A DNA stretch of 64,000 nt from Oceanobacillus limi (GTDB taxonomy: Bacteria > Bacillota > Bacilli > Bacillales > Amphibacillaceae). Below are positions 16,568 to 26,333 of this stretch, piece after piece. The position numbers and the translations under genes are program-made. The stretch is taken from the NCBI RefSeq assembly GCF_900111445.1, contig NZ_FOHE01000006.1, positions 124,001 through 188,000 of the forward strand, given 5' to 3'. The first letter of the stretch is position 1. Every line of letters starts with the position of its first letter. Below the pieces are notes generated by a model. The model ran no database searches, was not told where the DNA came from, and saw only the letters and a program-made list of their open reading frames with translations.

Positions 16568-16997
16568 GTGATAACCTCCTCGTTATTTTCACGCTCAACT
16601 AAGAGATTACTAGATGTAACATAGTTTTTCAGCACCAATAAATGCCAATTAGTCTATGAATCTCTGGATACTAGAAGTAGCAAGAAGCGACAACAAAACT
16701 GGGAAAAATATCCTTATCTCATTTTTTTACAATTATTGGATTGCTTGGTACGGATAGGATGCAGTATGACATACATTTCGTAAATGTTACGTAGCGCAGC
16801 TAAAGACAAATAACTGTAATAAAAGGATAATTTGGTGCCTGGCACCTATTGGGCACCTTTCGTGGAGGAGTTGTCGAATTTTGGTGGTTGATAGGTCTGA
16901 GTTGATAACTAGGGAAGTATATTTTTGGTAATTGTGCATCATAATGGGTAATGTGTATTTTTGTACTAGTACTAGGCTTGTGTTAGGAGGTGAAGGG
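16568..16997. other. Intergenic region between divergent SleB-like and nitrate operon genes
   Basis: 430 bases without a convincing gene. It must contain promoters for both directions. A 15-bp inverted repeat ACATTT-CGT-AAATGT lies near 16770, and a degenerate copy of the window's palindromic repeat at 16834. No FNR, NreC or ResD site could be recognised with confidence. Confidence 0.5.
16834..16857. repeat. Palindromic repeat, degenerate copy
   Basis: GGTGCCTGGCACC is intact but is followed by TATTGGGCACC instead of the normal loop and second arm. It looks like a truncated or decayed member. Confidence 0.6.
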
Positions 16998-17426
16998 ATG
17001 TCCATTAGGGTGTCAGGTCCAGGGTTGAAAAGTGTGGATAGTCATGCAGCGATTCACGAAGCTGCATTGAATGAAGCGAAGGAATTAAACCATATACTTG
17101 GACGCTTATTAAAGGATAATCAGAAGGAAAAAGCGTTAGAAACAGCTTATATTGCTGTTGAACATTGGGAAACTCGTACGTTAAGACATGCAGAAGCAGA
17201 GGAAAACGGATTGTATAAAGAAATGATCGAGGAAAACCCGGATTTAAAGGATGAAATAGTTGCTTTAACTCGCGATCATGATACGATGCGTTATTTAGTG
17301 AAAGAAATTAAGCATTCTTTAGAAATGGATGGATTCGATGAAGAGGTATTACAGCAGTTTCATGCTCTGGTACATGTTGATATGTACCATAATCTAGAGG
17401 AGGAAAGAATATTGCCACATCATTAA
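16998..17426 (+). CDS. Hemerythrin HHE domain protein
   Basis: A 142-residue four-helix protein with histidines and carboxylates spaced as in the hemerythrin cation-binding domain: H in SHAAIHEAAL, HWETRTLRHAEAEE, RDHDTMRYLV and VDMYHNLEEER. Such proteins carry a di-iron centre that binds O2 or NO. It is the first gene of a run leading into narG, so a role in protecting or sensing during nitrate respiration is plausible. ATG at 16998 is preceded by AGGAGGTG at good spacing. Confidence 0.8.
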   Translation: MSIRVSGPGLKSVDSHAAIHEAALNEAKELNHILGRLLKDNQKEKALETAYIAVEHWETRTLRHAEAEENGLYKEMIEENPDLKDEIVALTRDHDTMRYLVKEIKHSLEMDGFDEEVLQQFHALVHVDMYHNLEEERILPHH

Positions 17427-17461
17427 TACCGGGAATAATAAACGATTGGAGGAATTTGCTG

Positions 17462-17776
17462 ATGTCCAGTAAACATGATGCGGAAATAAAATCGTTATTG
17501 TCGATTTCACCGAAAGCATACCGATTTATCGTGAATGAATTAGAAGCGAATTATCATATCCACTCCTATGATATTCAAGCGAGTGGCATTAAGAAAAAGG
17601 ATGGGATTCACATTATCTTGCGTTTTGGTGAACAGTTCACAAATAAGGAAGAGCGTTTTTTCCTAAATAAGCAAGTTGAATCATTAGGAGATGAATTACG
17701 GGAGTTTGTAGAGTCAACTGGAGAAACGTGCAAACAAGTTTTAATTGATGACTACTTTAAGACGATGGCTCCATAG
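17462..17776 (+). CDS. Unknown small protein in the nitrate reductase operon
   Basis: A 104-residue protein not recognised. It begins MSSKHDAEIKSLLSISPKAY, is predicted alpha/beta, and has no membrane span. One cysteine (GETCKQVL) is seen near the C-terminus. RBS TTGGAGGA lies 8 bases before the ATG at 17462. It sits 35 bases after the hemerythrin gene and 21 bases before the next gene, so it is very likely part of the nar transcript. Confidence 0.65.
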   Translation: MSSKHDAEIKSLLSISPKAYRFIVNELEANYHIHSYDIQASGIKKKDGIHIILRFGEQFTNKEERFFLNKQVESLGDELREFVESTGETCKQVLIDDYFKTMAP

Positions 17777-17797
17777 CACAATAAAGGAGGAGAAAAG

Positions 17798-18058
17798 TTG
17801 TTTCTATTTGAAAATGAAGCAGATTTTGTCCAGGATCGAGAAGATTTATTACATGTGTTACGAATGAGATTCGGTGATATCGCTCCAGGTATCGTGGAAA
17901 AAATTTATGAGATTGATGATCTAGAAGCTTTAGAACGTTTAATATTAGTAGCTGCGAATGCACCAACATTGCGTATCTTTTTAGAAGAATTGGAAGCCGG
18001 TAACAATAGCTTTAAATTAGTAGGTGAACGATTTAATCCGATTGAAGGGGGGCAATAA
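17798..18058 (+). CDS. Small DUF4351-like protein before narG
   Basis: An 86-residue protein starting with TTG (RBS AAAGGAGG, ideal spacing). The middle, LRMRFGDIAPGIVEKIYEID then LEALERLILVAANAPTLRIF, resembles DUF4351, a short helical module normally found at the C-terminus of Rpn/PD-(D/E)XK proteins. Here it stands alone. The frame ends 1 base before the narG start, which indicates tight coupling. Its role in nitrate respiration is unknown; the DUF4351 likeness is a judgement from memory of the motif. Confidence 0.6.
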   Translation: MFLFENEADFVQDREDLLHVLRMRFGDIAPGIVEKIYEIDDLEALERLILVAANAPTLRIFLEELEAGNNSFKLVGERFNPIEGGQ

Positions 18059-18059
18059 T

Positions 18060-21000
18060 GTGGTGAAGAGAAGTAATAAATTACTGGAATCCTTTAAATA
18101 CCTTAAACGTGGTAAGGAAATTAATGATGGTTGGACAGAAGAAAGCCCTCGCCCGCGTGATTCGGAAGATATTTATCGCAGGAGATGGCAGCACGATAAA
18201 ATTGTTCGTTCTACTCATGGAGTCAATTGTACTGGTTCTTGTAGTTGGAAGATCTACGTAAAAGATGGAATCATCACATCGGAAACGCAGCAAACAGATT
18301 ATCCCTCTACTGGTGATGACTTTCCAGAATACGAACCACGTGGGTGTCCCCGAGGTGCAAGCTTTTCATGGTATACATATAGCCCAGCAAGGGTTAAGTA
18401 TCCTTATATCCGAGGCGATTTATATAATTTTTGGAAAGCAGAAAGAGAGCAAGGACATCACCCGATTCAAGCTTGGGAAAACATTCAAAACGACCCTAAT
18501 AAAAGAGAGCAGATCGTAAAGGCTCGTGGTAAGGGTGGATTTGTACGAGCAGATTGGAAAGAAATTTGTGAGATTATCGCAAGCTCCTTAATTTACACAA
18601 TCAAAAAATATGGACCAGATCGTATCGTTGGGTTTAGCCCAATTCCTGCTATGTCAATGGTAAGCTATGCAGGGGGTGCCCGTTTTCTATCCTTGTTAGG
18701 TGGTACATTGCTTAGTTTTTATGATTGGTATGCAGACCTTCCACCAGCTTCTCCGCAGGTTTGGGGTGACCAAACAGACGTACCTGAAAGTGCTGATTGG
18801 TACAATACAAAATATTTCATTATATGGGGGACAAATCTTCCGCAAACCCGAACTCCTGATGCACATTTTATGGTAGAAGCGAGGTATAACGGTACAAAGG
18901 TTGTAGGCGTAAGCCCAGATTATGCAGAATATGAAAAGTTTGCAGATGTTTGGTTGCCAGCTCGAGCAGGAACAGATGGTGCACTTGCGATGGCGATGAC
19001 CCAAGTAATCTTAACTGAATTTTATGTAAAACAACATACAGCCTATTTCACGGATTACGTGAAACGATATACGGATCTACCTTTCCTTGTTATTTTACGG
19101 GAGCATGGGGACGAATACCGAACAGATCGATTCTTACGCGCATCTGATGTAACGCAGTCTCATAAGCTTGGCGAATGGAAAACAGTTGTTTGGGATGAAA
19201 CGACCAATAAGATCGAGGTACCAAATGGTAGTCAAGGATATCGTTGGGATGACGGGGACAAATGGAATCTCGAAATGAAGAATATGGATGGATCTCCGAT
19301 TGATCCAAGATTAAGTTTTATTGAAGAATCGGATGACATCGTACAGGTTACGTTCCCATATTTTGCTGAAGAAGAAGGTGGAGCCGTAACTCGAGGTGTT
19401 CCGATTAAACGGATCAAAGACAATATAGGAAATGACTTAGTCATAACAACGGTATACGATTTAATGATGGCTCATGTTGGAGTGAATCGAAATCTCCCTG
19501 GTGATTATCCAACAGACTACAATGATGAAAAGCCATATACTCCAGCGTGGCAAGAAAGTATAACTGGCGTAAATCGTAACCATGTCATCAAAATAGCAAA
19601 AGAATTTGCTGATAATGCCGCCCGAACAAAAGGTAAATCAATGATTGCCATGGGAGGGGGAACAAACCACTGGTACCATAGTGATCAAATTTATCGTTCC
19701 ATTCTAAACCTCATTTTGCTAACAGGATCTCAAGGAGTAAATGGGGGAGGATGGGCTCACTATGTCGGTCAGGAAAAAGTACGCCCTGTTGAGGGGTGGA
19801 ATCTAGTTTCTTTTGCAAGTGACTGGGGAAATATACCGCGATTACAAAATGGTACTTCTTTTTTCTATTTCGCAACCGAGCAATTCCGTTATGAAACCGA
19901 GATTAATAAAGAGAACACAACATGGAGCGGGAAATATAATCATATGCACCCTGCAGATGTAAATGCTCTATCAGCTAGATTAGGCTGGTTACCATCATTT
20001 CCACAGTTCTCACAAAATTCGATTGATATTGTGAAGGAAAGTCATGCACAAGGAGCTGAAACCGAAAAAGAAATCATTGAAGATGTCGTACGAAAAATTA
20101 AATCAGGTGACATTGAATGGGCAATCGAAAATCCAGATGACCCACAGAATTTTCCAAGGGTGTTCTTTAATTGGCGTTCTAACCTATTAGGAGATAGTGG
20201 AAAAGGACACGAGTATTTTGCCAAACATTTAATTGGTGGAGAGCATCAAGTAATGACAAACACGGAGAGCTCGTGGCAGCCAGAACATGTAAATGTCTCA
20301 GAAGTGCCGCCAGAAGGGAAGACCGATTTATTTGTCAGCATTGATTTTCGAATGACAAGTTCAGGGTTATTCTCGGATATTGTTCTTCCAACAGCAACAT
20401 GGTATGAAAAATTTGATATTAGTAGCACGGACATGCATCCATTTATCCATCCATTTAATGCTGCAATCTCCCCACCATGGGAAGCAAAAAGCGATTGGGA
20501 TATTTTTCGTGAAATAGCAAAAGTATTTTCCAAACTGGCTGAAGAACATTTGCCAGCTACAGAGGAATTACTAATGCGTCCGCTTGGTCATGATTCTCCT
20601 GGTGAAATTGCACAAGTATATGGAAAAATAAAAGATTGGCGAGATGGCGAAGTGGAAGCGATTCCAGGAAAAACCATGCCCAATTTACAAGTTGTGCCTC
20701 GAGATTATCCGAATATCTATCAAAAAATGACTACTATTGGTCCGGAAATGAAGAAGGGGTATGGTGGTAAAGGTGTTTCCTTGCCTGGTGATAAAGTATT
20801 TGATGAATTAAAGGATCGTCTTGGGGTGTCAAAACGGGAAGGAATCGGAAAAGGAAATCCAGATCTGTTAACAGATAAAAAAGCAATTAATGCCATATTG
20901 CTCATGTCTGGAGCAACGAATGGAAAGCGTGCGGTTGAAGGCTGGAAGTCTATGGAGGCCAAAACCGGTCAGAAGTTAACGGAGATTGCCGAAAATCGGG

Positions 21001-21740
21001 AAGAAGAGGATTTCACACTTCAGTCCTTAACCGTTCAACCGAGAACATCGATTTCCACGCCGATGTGGAGTGGGATGGAAAAAGACGGCAGAAGGTACTC
21101 CCCGTTTACGGTCAATAAAGAATATAACATTCCATGGCGTACGCTAACTGGGAGACAAAGCTTTTACCTAGACCATGAAATGATGTTGGACTTTGGGGAA
21201 GGGTTACCGCTTTATTTACCACCATTAACAAAAGGTCCATTTATGAAAAATGAAAAAGGTGTAGAGGATTCTGGACAATCGTTAACGGTTCGTTACCTAA
21301 CTCCACATCAAAAATGGGGAATCCATACGATGTTTACCGAATCAACTCCAATGGTTCAGCTATTTCGGGGCTGGCAAGTAGTGTGGATGAACGAAGATGA
21401 CGCTAAATCAGTAGGGATCAAGGACAATGATTTCATTGAAATCTACAATAGAAATGGTGTTATTGCAGCTAGAGCAGTATTAACCTACCGAATCCCTAAA
21501 GGAATGGTTTATATGTACCACGCCCAGGACAGAACGATGGGAGTGCCAGGCACCTCGATAAACAAACAACGTGGTGGTACCCATAATAGTGTTACAAGGA
21601 TTACGTTAAAACCTACTCATATGATTGGTGGGTATTCTCAGTTAAGCTATGGCTTTAATTATTATGGACCAACCGGTCATCAGCGCGATACGATGGCAAT
21701 TATCAGAAAGCTGAAGGAGGTTGATTGGCTTGAGAATTAA
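18060..21740 (+). CDS. narG: Respiratory nitrate reductase alpha subunit
   Basis: A 1226-residue molybdopterin enzyme, nearly the length of B. subtilis NarG. It reduces nitrate to nitrite with electrons from quinol through NarH and NarI, at the inner membrane face. The FS0 cluster ligands lie in THGVNCTGSCSW with a later cysteine in EPRGCPRGAS. The Mo-ligand aspartate is in YDWYADLPPASP, followed by WGDQTDVPESADWYN. The C-terminus has the family pattern RGGTHNSVTRITLKPTHMIGG. The start is GTG at 18060 or 18063, with GAAGGGGGGC as RBS. narH overlaps its end by 11 bases. The conserved VPGT near residue 1161 is coded by bases resembling the palindromic repeat core, probably by chance. Confidence 0.97.
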   Translation: MVKRSNKLLESFKYLKRGKEINDGWTEESPRPRDSEDIYRRRWQHDKIVRSTHGVNCTGSCSWKIYVKDGIITSETQQTDYPSTGDDFPEYEPRGCPRGASFSWYTYSPARVKYPYIRGDLYNFWKAEREQGHHPIQAWENIQNDPNKREQIVKARGKGGFVRADWKEICEIIASSLIYTIKKYGPDRIVGFSPIPAMSMVSYAGGARFLSLLGGTLLSFYDWYADLPPASPQVWGDQTDVPESADWYNTKYFIIWGTNLPQTRTPDAHFMVEARYNGTKVVGVSPDYAEYEKFADVWLPARAGTDGALAMAMTQVILTEFYVKQHTAYFTDYVKRYTDLPFLVILREHGDEYRTDRFLRASDVTQSHKLGEWKTVVWDETTNKIEVPNGSQGYRWDDGDKWNLEMKNMDGSPIDPRLSFIEESDDIVQVTFPYFAEEEGGAVTRGVPIKRIKDNIGNDLVITTVYDLMMAHVGVNRNLPGDYPTDYNDEKPYTPAWQESITGVNRNHVIKIAKEFADNAARTKGKSMIAMGGGTNHWYHSDQIYRSILNLILLTGSQGVNGGGWAHYVGQEKVRPVEGWNLVSFASDWGNIPRLQNGTSFFYFATEQFRYETEINKENTTWSGKYNHMHPADVNALSARLGWLPSFPQFSQNSIDIVKESHAQGAETEKEIIEDVVRKIKSGDIEWAIENPDDPQNFPRVFFNWRSNLLGDSGKGHEYFAKHLIGGEHQVMTNTESSWQPEHVNVSEVPPEGKTDLFVSIDFRMTSSGLFSDIVLPTATWYEKFDISSTDMHPFIHPFNAAISPPWEAKSDWDIFREIAKVFSKLAEEHLPATEELLMRPLGHDSPGEIAQVYGKIKDWRDGEVEAIPGKTMPNLQVVPRDYPNIYQKMTTIGPEMKKGYGGKGVSLPGDKVFDELKDRLGVSKREGIGKGNPDLLTDKKAINAILLMSGATNGKRAVEGWKSMEAKTGQKLTEIAENREEEDFTLQSLTVQPRTSISTPMWSGMEKDGRRYSPFTVNKEYNIPWRTLTGRQSFYLDHEMMLDFGEGLPLYLPPLTKGPFMKNEKGVEDSGQSLTVRYLTPHQKWGIHTMFTESTPMVQLFRGWQVVWMNEDDAKSVGIKDNDFIEIYNRNGVIAARAVLTYRIPKGMVYMYHAQDRTMGVPGTSINKQRGGTHNSVTRITLKPTHMIGGYSQLSYGFNYYGPTGHQRDTMAIIRKLKEVDWLEN

Positions 21741-23250
21741 AGCACAAGTTGCGATGGTTATGCATTTGGATAAGTGCATAGGCTGTCATACATGTTCGGT
21801 TACTTGTAAGAACACATGGACAAACCGTCCAGGAACGGAATACATGTGGTTTAATAATGTAGAAACCCGTCCTGGTCCAGGCTACCCAAAGCGATGGGAG
21901 GATACCGATCGCTATAAAGGGGGATGGGAGCTACGAGGTGGAAAACTAAAACTCCGAGCAGGAGGCCCAATTTCCAAGCTAGCTAACATCTTCTACAACC
22001 CAAATATGGCTGAGATGGAGGATTTCTATGAGCCGTGGACATATGAATACGACAATTTGATTCATCGTCCAAAAGGAGATAACCTTCCTGTTGCTCGACC
22101 AAAATCTCAAATAACTGGGAAGTATATTGATAAACCAGAATGGGGTTCTAACTGGGATGACGATCTAGCAGGCGGTAGTGAGGTTGTTCCATTAGATCCC
22201 AATGTAGAGAAAATGCAGGAACATATTAAAATGGAATACGAAAAAACGTTCATGATGTATTTGCCACGTATTTGTGAGCATTGTTTAAATCCATCTTGTG
22301 TAGCCTCATGTCCTACAGGCGCTTTGTATAAGCGTGATGAAGATGGAATTGTGCTGGTTGATCATGATGCTTGTCGTGGATGGCGTTTTTGTCAGAATGG
22401 TTGCCCTTATCACAAGGTTTACTATAACTGGAATACCCATAAAGCGGAAAAATGTAACTTTTGCTATCCAAGAACAGAGGCTGGTCTCCCAACGATTTGC
22501 TCTGAAACGTGTGTTGGGCGTATTCGTTATATTGGTGTTGTTTTATATGATGCGGATAAAGTAAAGGAAGCGGCTTCCGTAGAGGATCCGCAAGACCTAT
22601 ATGAAGCGCAACTTTCCTGTTTTTTAGATCCATTTGATGAAGAAGTACAGGCAAAGGCTAAAGAAGCAGGAATAACAGATGCCTGGTTAGAGGCTGCTCA
22701 AGAATCTCCAGTTTATAAAATGGCAATGAAATGGAAGATTGCTCTTCCTTTACATCCTGAATATCGTACAATGCCAATGGTTTGGTATGTACCACCATTA
22801 AGTCCAATTATGAACCATATTACGAATGAAGATGATTTGGATACAGATGGCTATATTCCAGCTGTTGACCAGATGCGAATCCCTGTTGAATATTTAGCAT
22901 CTATACTTGCTGCAGATGATAAAGAGGTTGTTCGAAAAGTGTTACTTAAACTTTCGGCAATGCGCGTGTATATGCGTGGAAAAACAGTGGGAGGAATTGA
23001 CGAATTCAAACAAAGTGAATTAGTCAAACAAGCGAATACAAGTCCAGAAGAAATTGAGGAAATGGCACGGTTGTTAGGTGTTGCTAAGTATGACGAAAGA
23101 TATGTGATTCCAACAGGAAGAAGGGAAATGGACGATGACCTTCATTATAAGCAGGGAACATGTAGTCTAGAAGACTTAGCACCGCCAGAGGGAGTTAACC
23201 CTACATTTGGTTACCTGAAAGCGAGAGAGAAAAATTATGAATCAGGATAA
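21730..23250 (+). CDS. narH: Respiratory nitrate reductase beta subunit
   Basis: A 506-residue iron-sulfur subunit. TTG at 21730 was chosen because it gives MRIKAQVAMVMHLDKCIGCH like other NarH proteins and lies 9 bases after AAGGAGG. Four clusters are visible: CIGCHTCSVTC, CEHCLNPSCVASCP, CRGWRFCQNGCP and CNFCYP...CSETC. The tryptophan in CRGW replaces a cysteine, which is the known mark of the [3Fe-4S] cluster in NarH. It passes electrons from NarI haem to NarG. Confidence 0.97.
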   Translation: MRIKAQVAMVMHLDKCIGCHTCSVTCKNTWTNRPGTEYMWFNNVETRPGPGYPKRWEDTDRYKGGWELRGGKLKLRAGGPISKLANIFYNPNMAEMEDFYEPWTYEYDNLIHRPKGDNLPVARPKSQITGKYIDKPEWGSNWDDDLAGGSEVVPLDPNVEKMQEHIKMEYEKTFMMYLPRICEHCLNPSCVASCPTGALYKRDEDGIVLVDHDACRGWRFCQNGCPYHKVYYNWNTHKAEKCNFCYPRTEAGLPTICSETCVGRIRYIGVVLYDADKVKEAASVEDPQDLYEAQLSCFLDPFDEEVQAKAKEAGITDAWLEAAQESPVYKMAMKWKIALPLHPEYRTMPMVWYVPPLSPIMNHITNEDDLDTDGYIPAVDQMRIPVEYLASILAADDKEVVRKVLLKLSAMRVYMRGKTVGGIDEFKQSELVKQANTSPEEIEEMARLLGVAKYDERYVIPTGRREMDDDLHYKQGTCSLEDLAPPEGVNPTFGYLKAREKNYESG

Positions 23251-23839
23251 ACGTGTTTTGCTAATTGGTGCTTCACGATTATTAAGTTATCCTACAAATG
23301 GATTTAAAGAGGACCTTAAGGAATTGGACGAATTAATCGTTGAATCGATCGAATCCGAAGAAATTAAAACCACTTGGAAAAAAGCTTTTCTCGCATTTAC
23401 CTTACTTTCACAGCAAGAAATTCAGGAGCTTTATGTAAGTACATTTGATTTACGCGTGAAATCAGGTCTGTATTTAACTGCTCATGAACTTGGAGATAGT
23501 AACAGACGAGGAGCAGCGTTAATCAGGTTGCAAAACATAATTAAAGAAGCAGGTTTTGAAAGAGAAGATAAGGAGCTCGTAGATTATATACCGATGCTTC
23601 TAGAATTTCTTGTAGTTGCTCCTGCATCTGAGGAAAAAGAGAGACTTGAATTTCGTCTCGGCGTTGCTGTTAAACGGATAATCAATCATCTTGACCTAGG
23701 TAACCCATATATGGAAATCCTCCATTTGTTAATGGATTATGTATTTCCGGAACCAACACAAGAAGCGATTGAACAATTGGAAAACAACCGAGAAGAGGCA
23801 GACTTAGAAGAACTACCTTATCCCATTATGTATCAATAG
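23237..23839 (+). CDS. narJ: Nitrate reductase assembly chaperone
   Basis: A 200-residue all-helical protein of the NarJ/TorD family, needed for insertion of the molybdenum cofactor into NarG. The C-terminal PMLLEFLVVAPASEEKERLE and NPYMEILHLLMDYVFPEP segments are family-like. It overlaps narH by 14 bases and is slightly longer than B. subtilis NarJ. It is not part of the final complex. Confidence 0.92.
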   Translation: MNQDKRVLLIGASRLLSYPTNGFKEDLKELDELIVESIESEEIKTTWKKAFLAFTLLSQQEIQELYVSTFDLRVKSGLYLTAHELGDSNRRGAALIRLQNIIKEAGFEREDKELVDYIPMLLEFLVVAPASEEKERLEFRLGVAVKRIINHLDLGNPYMEILHLLMDYVFPEPTQEAIEQLENNREEADLEELPYPIMYQ

Positions 23840-23878
23840 GGATAAGGTATCCAATTAAACTCAAGAGGAGGGATGTAT

Positions 23879-24574
23879 ATGGCCGAACTATTTTGGTGGG
23901 TCATATTCCCGTATATAACATTGACGATTATGATAGTAGGTTTATTGTATCGATATGCATTTAGACAGTTAACATGGGCTGCGCCGTCAACGGAATTTTT
24001 TGAAAAGAAGTGGTTACGCATTGGTTCCCCCTTATTCCATTATGGAATAATATTCGCTTTTTTTGGACATGTAATGGGGATGTTAATTCCCATAGAGTTT
24101 TATCAAGCACTTGGAATTTCTGATCATGCCTATCATTTTGGAGCCATTTACGGAGGAGGGCTTGTCGGTCTAATGGTTGTTGCAGGACTAATTATTTTAC
24201 TAATTCGTAAAATAACCATCGATCCTGTTCGTATAAAAGCAAGTTTTGCTGATTTTTTCACGGTACTAGCTGTTCTTTTTGTTGCAGCTACAGGAACCTA
24301 TATGACCATTATTTATAATACTACCGTGATTGAATATGAATACCGTTTAACTATTGGTCCTTGGTTTCGAAGTTTATTCCTACTTCAGCCCGACTATGTA
24401 TTAATGCAAAGCGTACCGATGATATTTAAGGTTCATGTAATATCTGCTTTTGCGTTGTTTGCAGCCATACCATTTACCAAACTGATTCACATATTTAGTA
24501 TCCCGGTAAAATACCCAACTAGACCACCACAACAATATCGATCGAGGTCTAACTATCGCCGCCAAGGTTTATAA
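23879..24574 (+). CDS. narI: Nitrate reductase gamma subunit (cytochrome b)
   Basis: A 231-residue membrane protein with five spans that oxidises menaquinol and holds two haem b groups. The haem histidines appear in two pairs: HYGIIFAFFGHVMGML (second span) and FKVHVISAF ... KLIHIFSIPV (last span). ATG at 23879 was preferred because AAGAGGAGGG is 7 bases upstream; ATG at 23873 is too close to it. It is the last gene before a strong terminator. Confidence 0.95.
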   Translation: MAELFWWVIFPYITLTIMIVGLLYRYAFRQLTWAAPSTEFFEKKWLRIGSPLFHYGIIFAFFGHVMGMLIPIEFYQALGISDHAYHFGAIYGGGLVGLMVVAGLIILLIRKITIDPVRIKASFADFFTVLAVLFVAATGTYMTIIYNTTVIEYEYRLTIGPWFRSLFLLQPDYVLMQSVPMIFKVHVISAFALFAAIPFTKLIHIFSIPVKYPTRPPQQYRSRSNYRRQGL

Positions 24575-24632
24575 GAAAACAAGAGCAGCATCCTGGTGAA
24601 ATCCCTTCGGATGTTGCTCTTGTTTTCTATTT
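24575..24632 (+). terminator. Strong terminator of the nar operon
   Basis: A 19-bp stem with one mismatch (24575-24593 with 24609-24627), followed by TATTTTGC. Confidence 0.92.
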
Positions 24633-24692
24633 TGCATAAAACTGGCAGGTTGACATATACCCGACATCCTGTACGTAGTCAGACCCCTAATT

Positions 24693-24726
24693 GAAACCCA
24701 GGTTGTTAATTGGGGGCATACGGAAA
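24693..24726. other. Hairpin between narI and the NarK-PAS gene
   Basis: CCCCTAATT pairs with AATTGGGGG, with an inner AACC/GGTT pair. It lies downstream of both convergent units and has no T-run; it may protect or end the narK transcript. Confidence 0.4.
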
Positions 24727-24789
24727 GTGAATTATCAGATTTGTTAACCTAACAATCCATGGGGAATGAAGAAAACCTCCACGGAATCT

Positions 24790-26301
24790 TTAGGAGTTAT
24801 TTCGGTTTTCCGAGATGTCATTAAATATCCCTACAAAATATTTGGTAACCCCAACATTATTTTTTAAAGGACTAATTGTTAATAGTTCCGAATAGATCTC
24901 TCCGTTTTTCCGTTTGTTTTGAATTTCGCCTTCCCAGAATCCATTCTCTTTGACTGATTGCCACATGTTATGATAAAAATCTGAGTCATGCTTTCCAGAT
25001 TGTAATAGCTTTGGTGTGTTTCCAACCGCTTCTTCCTTACTATATCCCGTTATGCGAGTGAAGGCAGGATTAACATTTTTAATAATCCCATCTTTATCTG
25101 TAATCATAATTCCTTCTGCTGTGCCCTCGATAACCTTTCTCTCGATGCTTACTTGATCTTGGTAATACATGAAGATGACAATTACAAAGCTGACTAACGC
25201 GAACTCCGATAATAACATAAAAGCAATCGCATGATGTCCGGTTATATTACTGACTGCCGTTAGTAACAGTGGTGGGAAAAATCCTCCCAATCCTCCCATT
25301 GCAGAAACGATTCCATTAACGATCCCAGCTTGCTTGGAGAAATAAAGTGGAACAAGCTTAAATACGGTACCGTTTCCGATCCCAACTGCAATTCCTACAG
25401 CAAGAGAGCCAACTGTATACCAAACTATGTCTGGTGAGAATGATAGCAGTACACCTGAAAGAGCAACTCCTATAAAAACGAACATTAATATGATATAGGC
25501 ATTAAATTTATCTGCCAAGAGTCCGCCGATTGGACGAAGTAAGGTGGCGATAATGATAAAAATTCCTGTCCTTATCCCAGCGTCTACTGGGTCTAATTGA
25601 AAGTTTTCCACGAGAAAGCTAGGTAGAAACATTGTAAATGCAACAAACGAACCAAACGTTATAAAATAAAACAAACAAAGAAACCAGAGCGTTGCATTTT
25701 GATATACTCCTTTAATTTGATCGGTCATTGACTTTTTGGCAAGCTGCTCTTTTCTGTCTCCCAATAGGAATGTGAGGACAGCAAATAGTATTAATAGGAA
25801 TAAGAATATACGTACCGCGTTTTGCCAGCCGAAAGCCTCAGCAATTATTGGTGAGCCAAAGGTAGTAATGGCTGTACCAATGTTACCTACAGCATAAATA
25901 CCATTAATAAATCCATGTTTTTCTTTTGGGTAATACTTTGGTAAGGAAGTTACACCAATTGAAAAGGTTGCCCCACCAATACCTAAAACTAAGCCACCAA
26001 TTATTAAATCCAGAAATGAACTAGCTATACTAATATAAAAAACAGGAAATATGAGAATTAGGAGGCTAATAATAAACATTTTTCTAGCACCTAAACGGTC
26101 CGTATAAAAACCAATTGGAATACGGGCAAATGAACCTAGTATAACTGGAACAGCAGTAACGAGAGATGCTTGTCCGGAACTCAATGTAATGTCATCCCTG
26201 ATATATGGCATTAAGGAAGAAATCAAGACCCAAACCATAAAACCTATGACGAGATTAGAGGTTTGAAGTGTTAATTGTAATCCTGGTTTATTCACGAACA
26301 T
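24790..26301 (-). CDS. NarK-type nitrate/nitrite transporter fused to a PAS domain
   Basis: A 503-residue fusion. Residues 1-385 are a 12-span MFS transporter of the nitrate-nitrite porter family: the substrate arginine region FARIPIGFYTDRLGARKMF and both glycine-rich nitrate signatures (near NGIYAVGNIGTAITT and VSAMGGLGGFFPPLLL) are present. Residues 388-503 form a PAS domain: IEGTAEGIMITDKDGIIKNV, FTRITGYSKEEAVGNTP, then EGEIQNKRKNGEIYSELLT and FVGIFNDISE. No kinase or output domain follows. NarK proteins normally end soon after the last span. The gene lies next to narGHJI and 32 bases after a lyase gene, so transport coupled to redox or ligand sensing is possible; this is inference. Confidence 0.9.
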   Translation of the reverse strand: MFVNKPGLQLTLQTSNLVIGFMVWVLISSLMPYIRDDITLSSGQASLVTAVPVILGSFARIPIGFYTDRLGARKMFIISLLILIFPVFYISIASSFLDLIIGGLVLGIGGATFSIGVTSLPKYYPKEKHGFINGIYAVGNIGTAITTFGSPIIAEAFGWQNAVRIFLFLLILFAVLTFLLGDRKEQLAKKSMTDQIKGVYQNATLWFLCLFYFITFGSFVAFTMFLPSFLVENFQLDPVDAGIRTGIFIIIATLLRPIGGLLADKFNAYIILMFVFIGVALSGVLLSFSPDIVWYTVGSLAVGIAVGIGNGTVFKLVPLYFSKQAGIVNGIVSAMGGLGGFFPPLLLTAVSNITGHHAIAFMLLSEFALVSFVIVIFMYYQDQVSIERKVIEGTAEGIMITDKDGIIKNVNPAFTRITGYSKEEAVGNTPKLLQSGKHDSDFYHNMWQSVKENGFWEGEIQNKRKNGEIYSELLTISPLKNNVGVTKYFVGIFNDISENRNNS

Positions 26302-26333
26302 CCCATCCTTCTTTGGTTATTTCACTAAGAAAG

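Noticed and set aside
21541-21556. Repeat-like GAGTGCCAGGCACCTC inside narG
   Set aside because: The encoded VPGT is conserved in NarG proteins of other Bacilli, the loop and second arm are missing and one G is absent, so chance codon use is the simplest reading.
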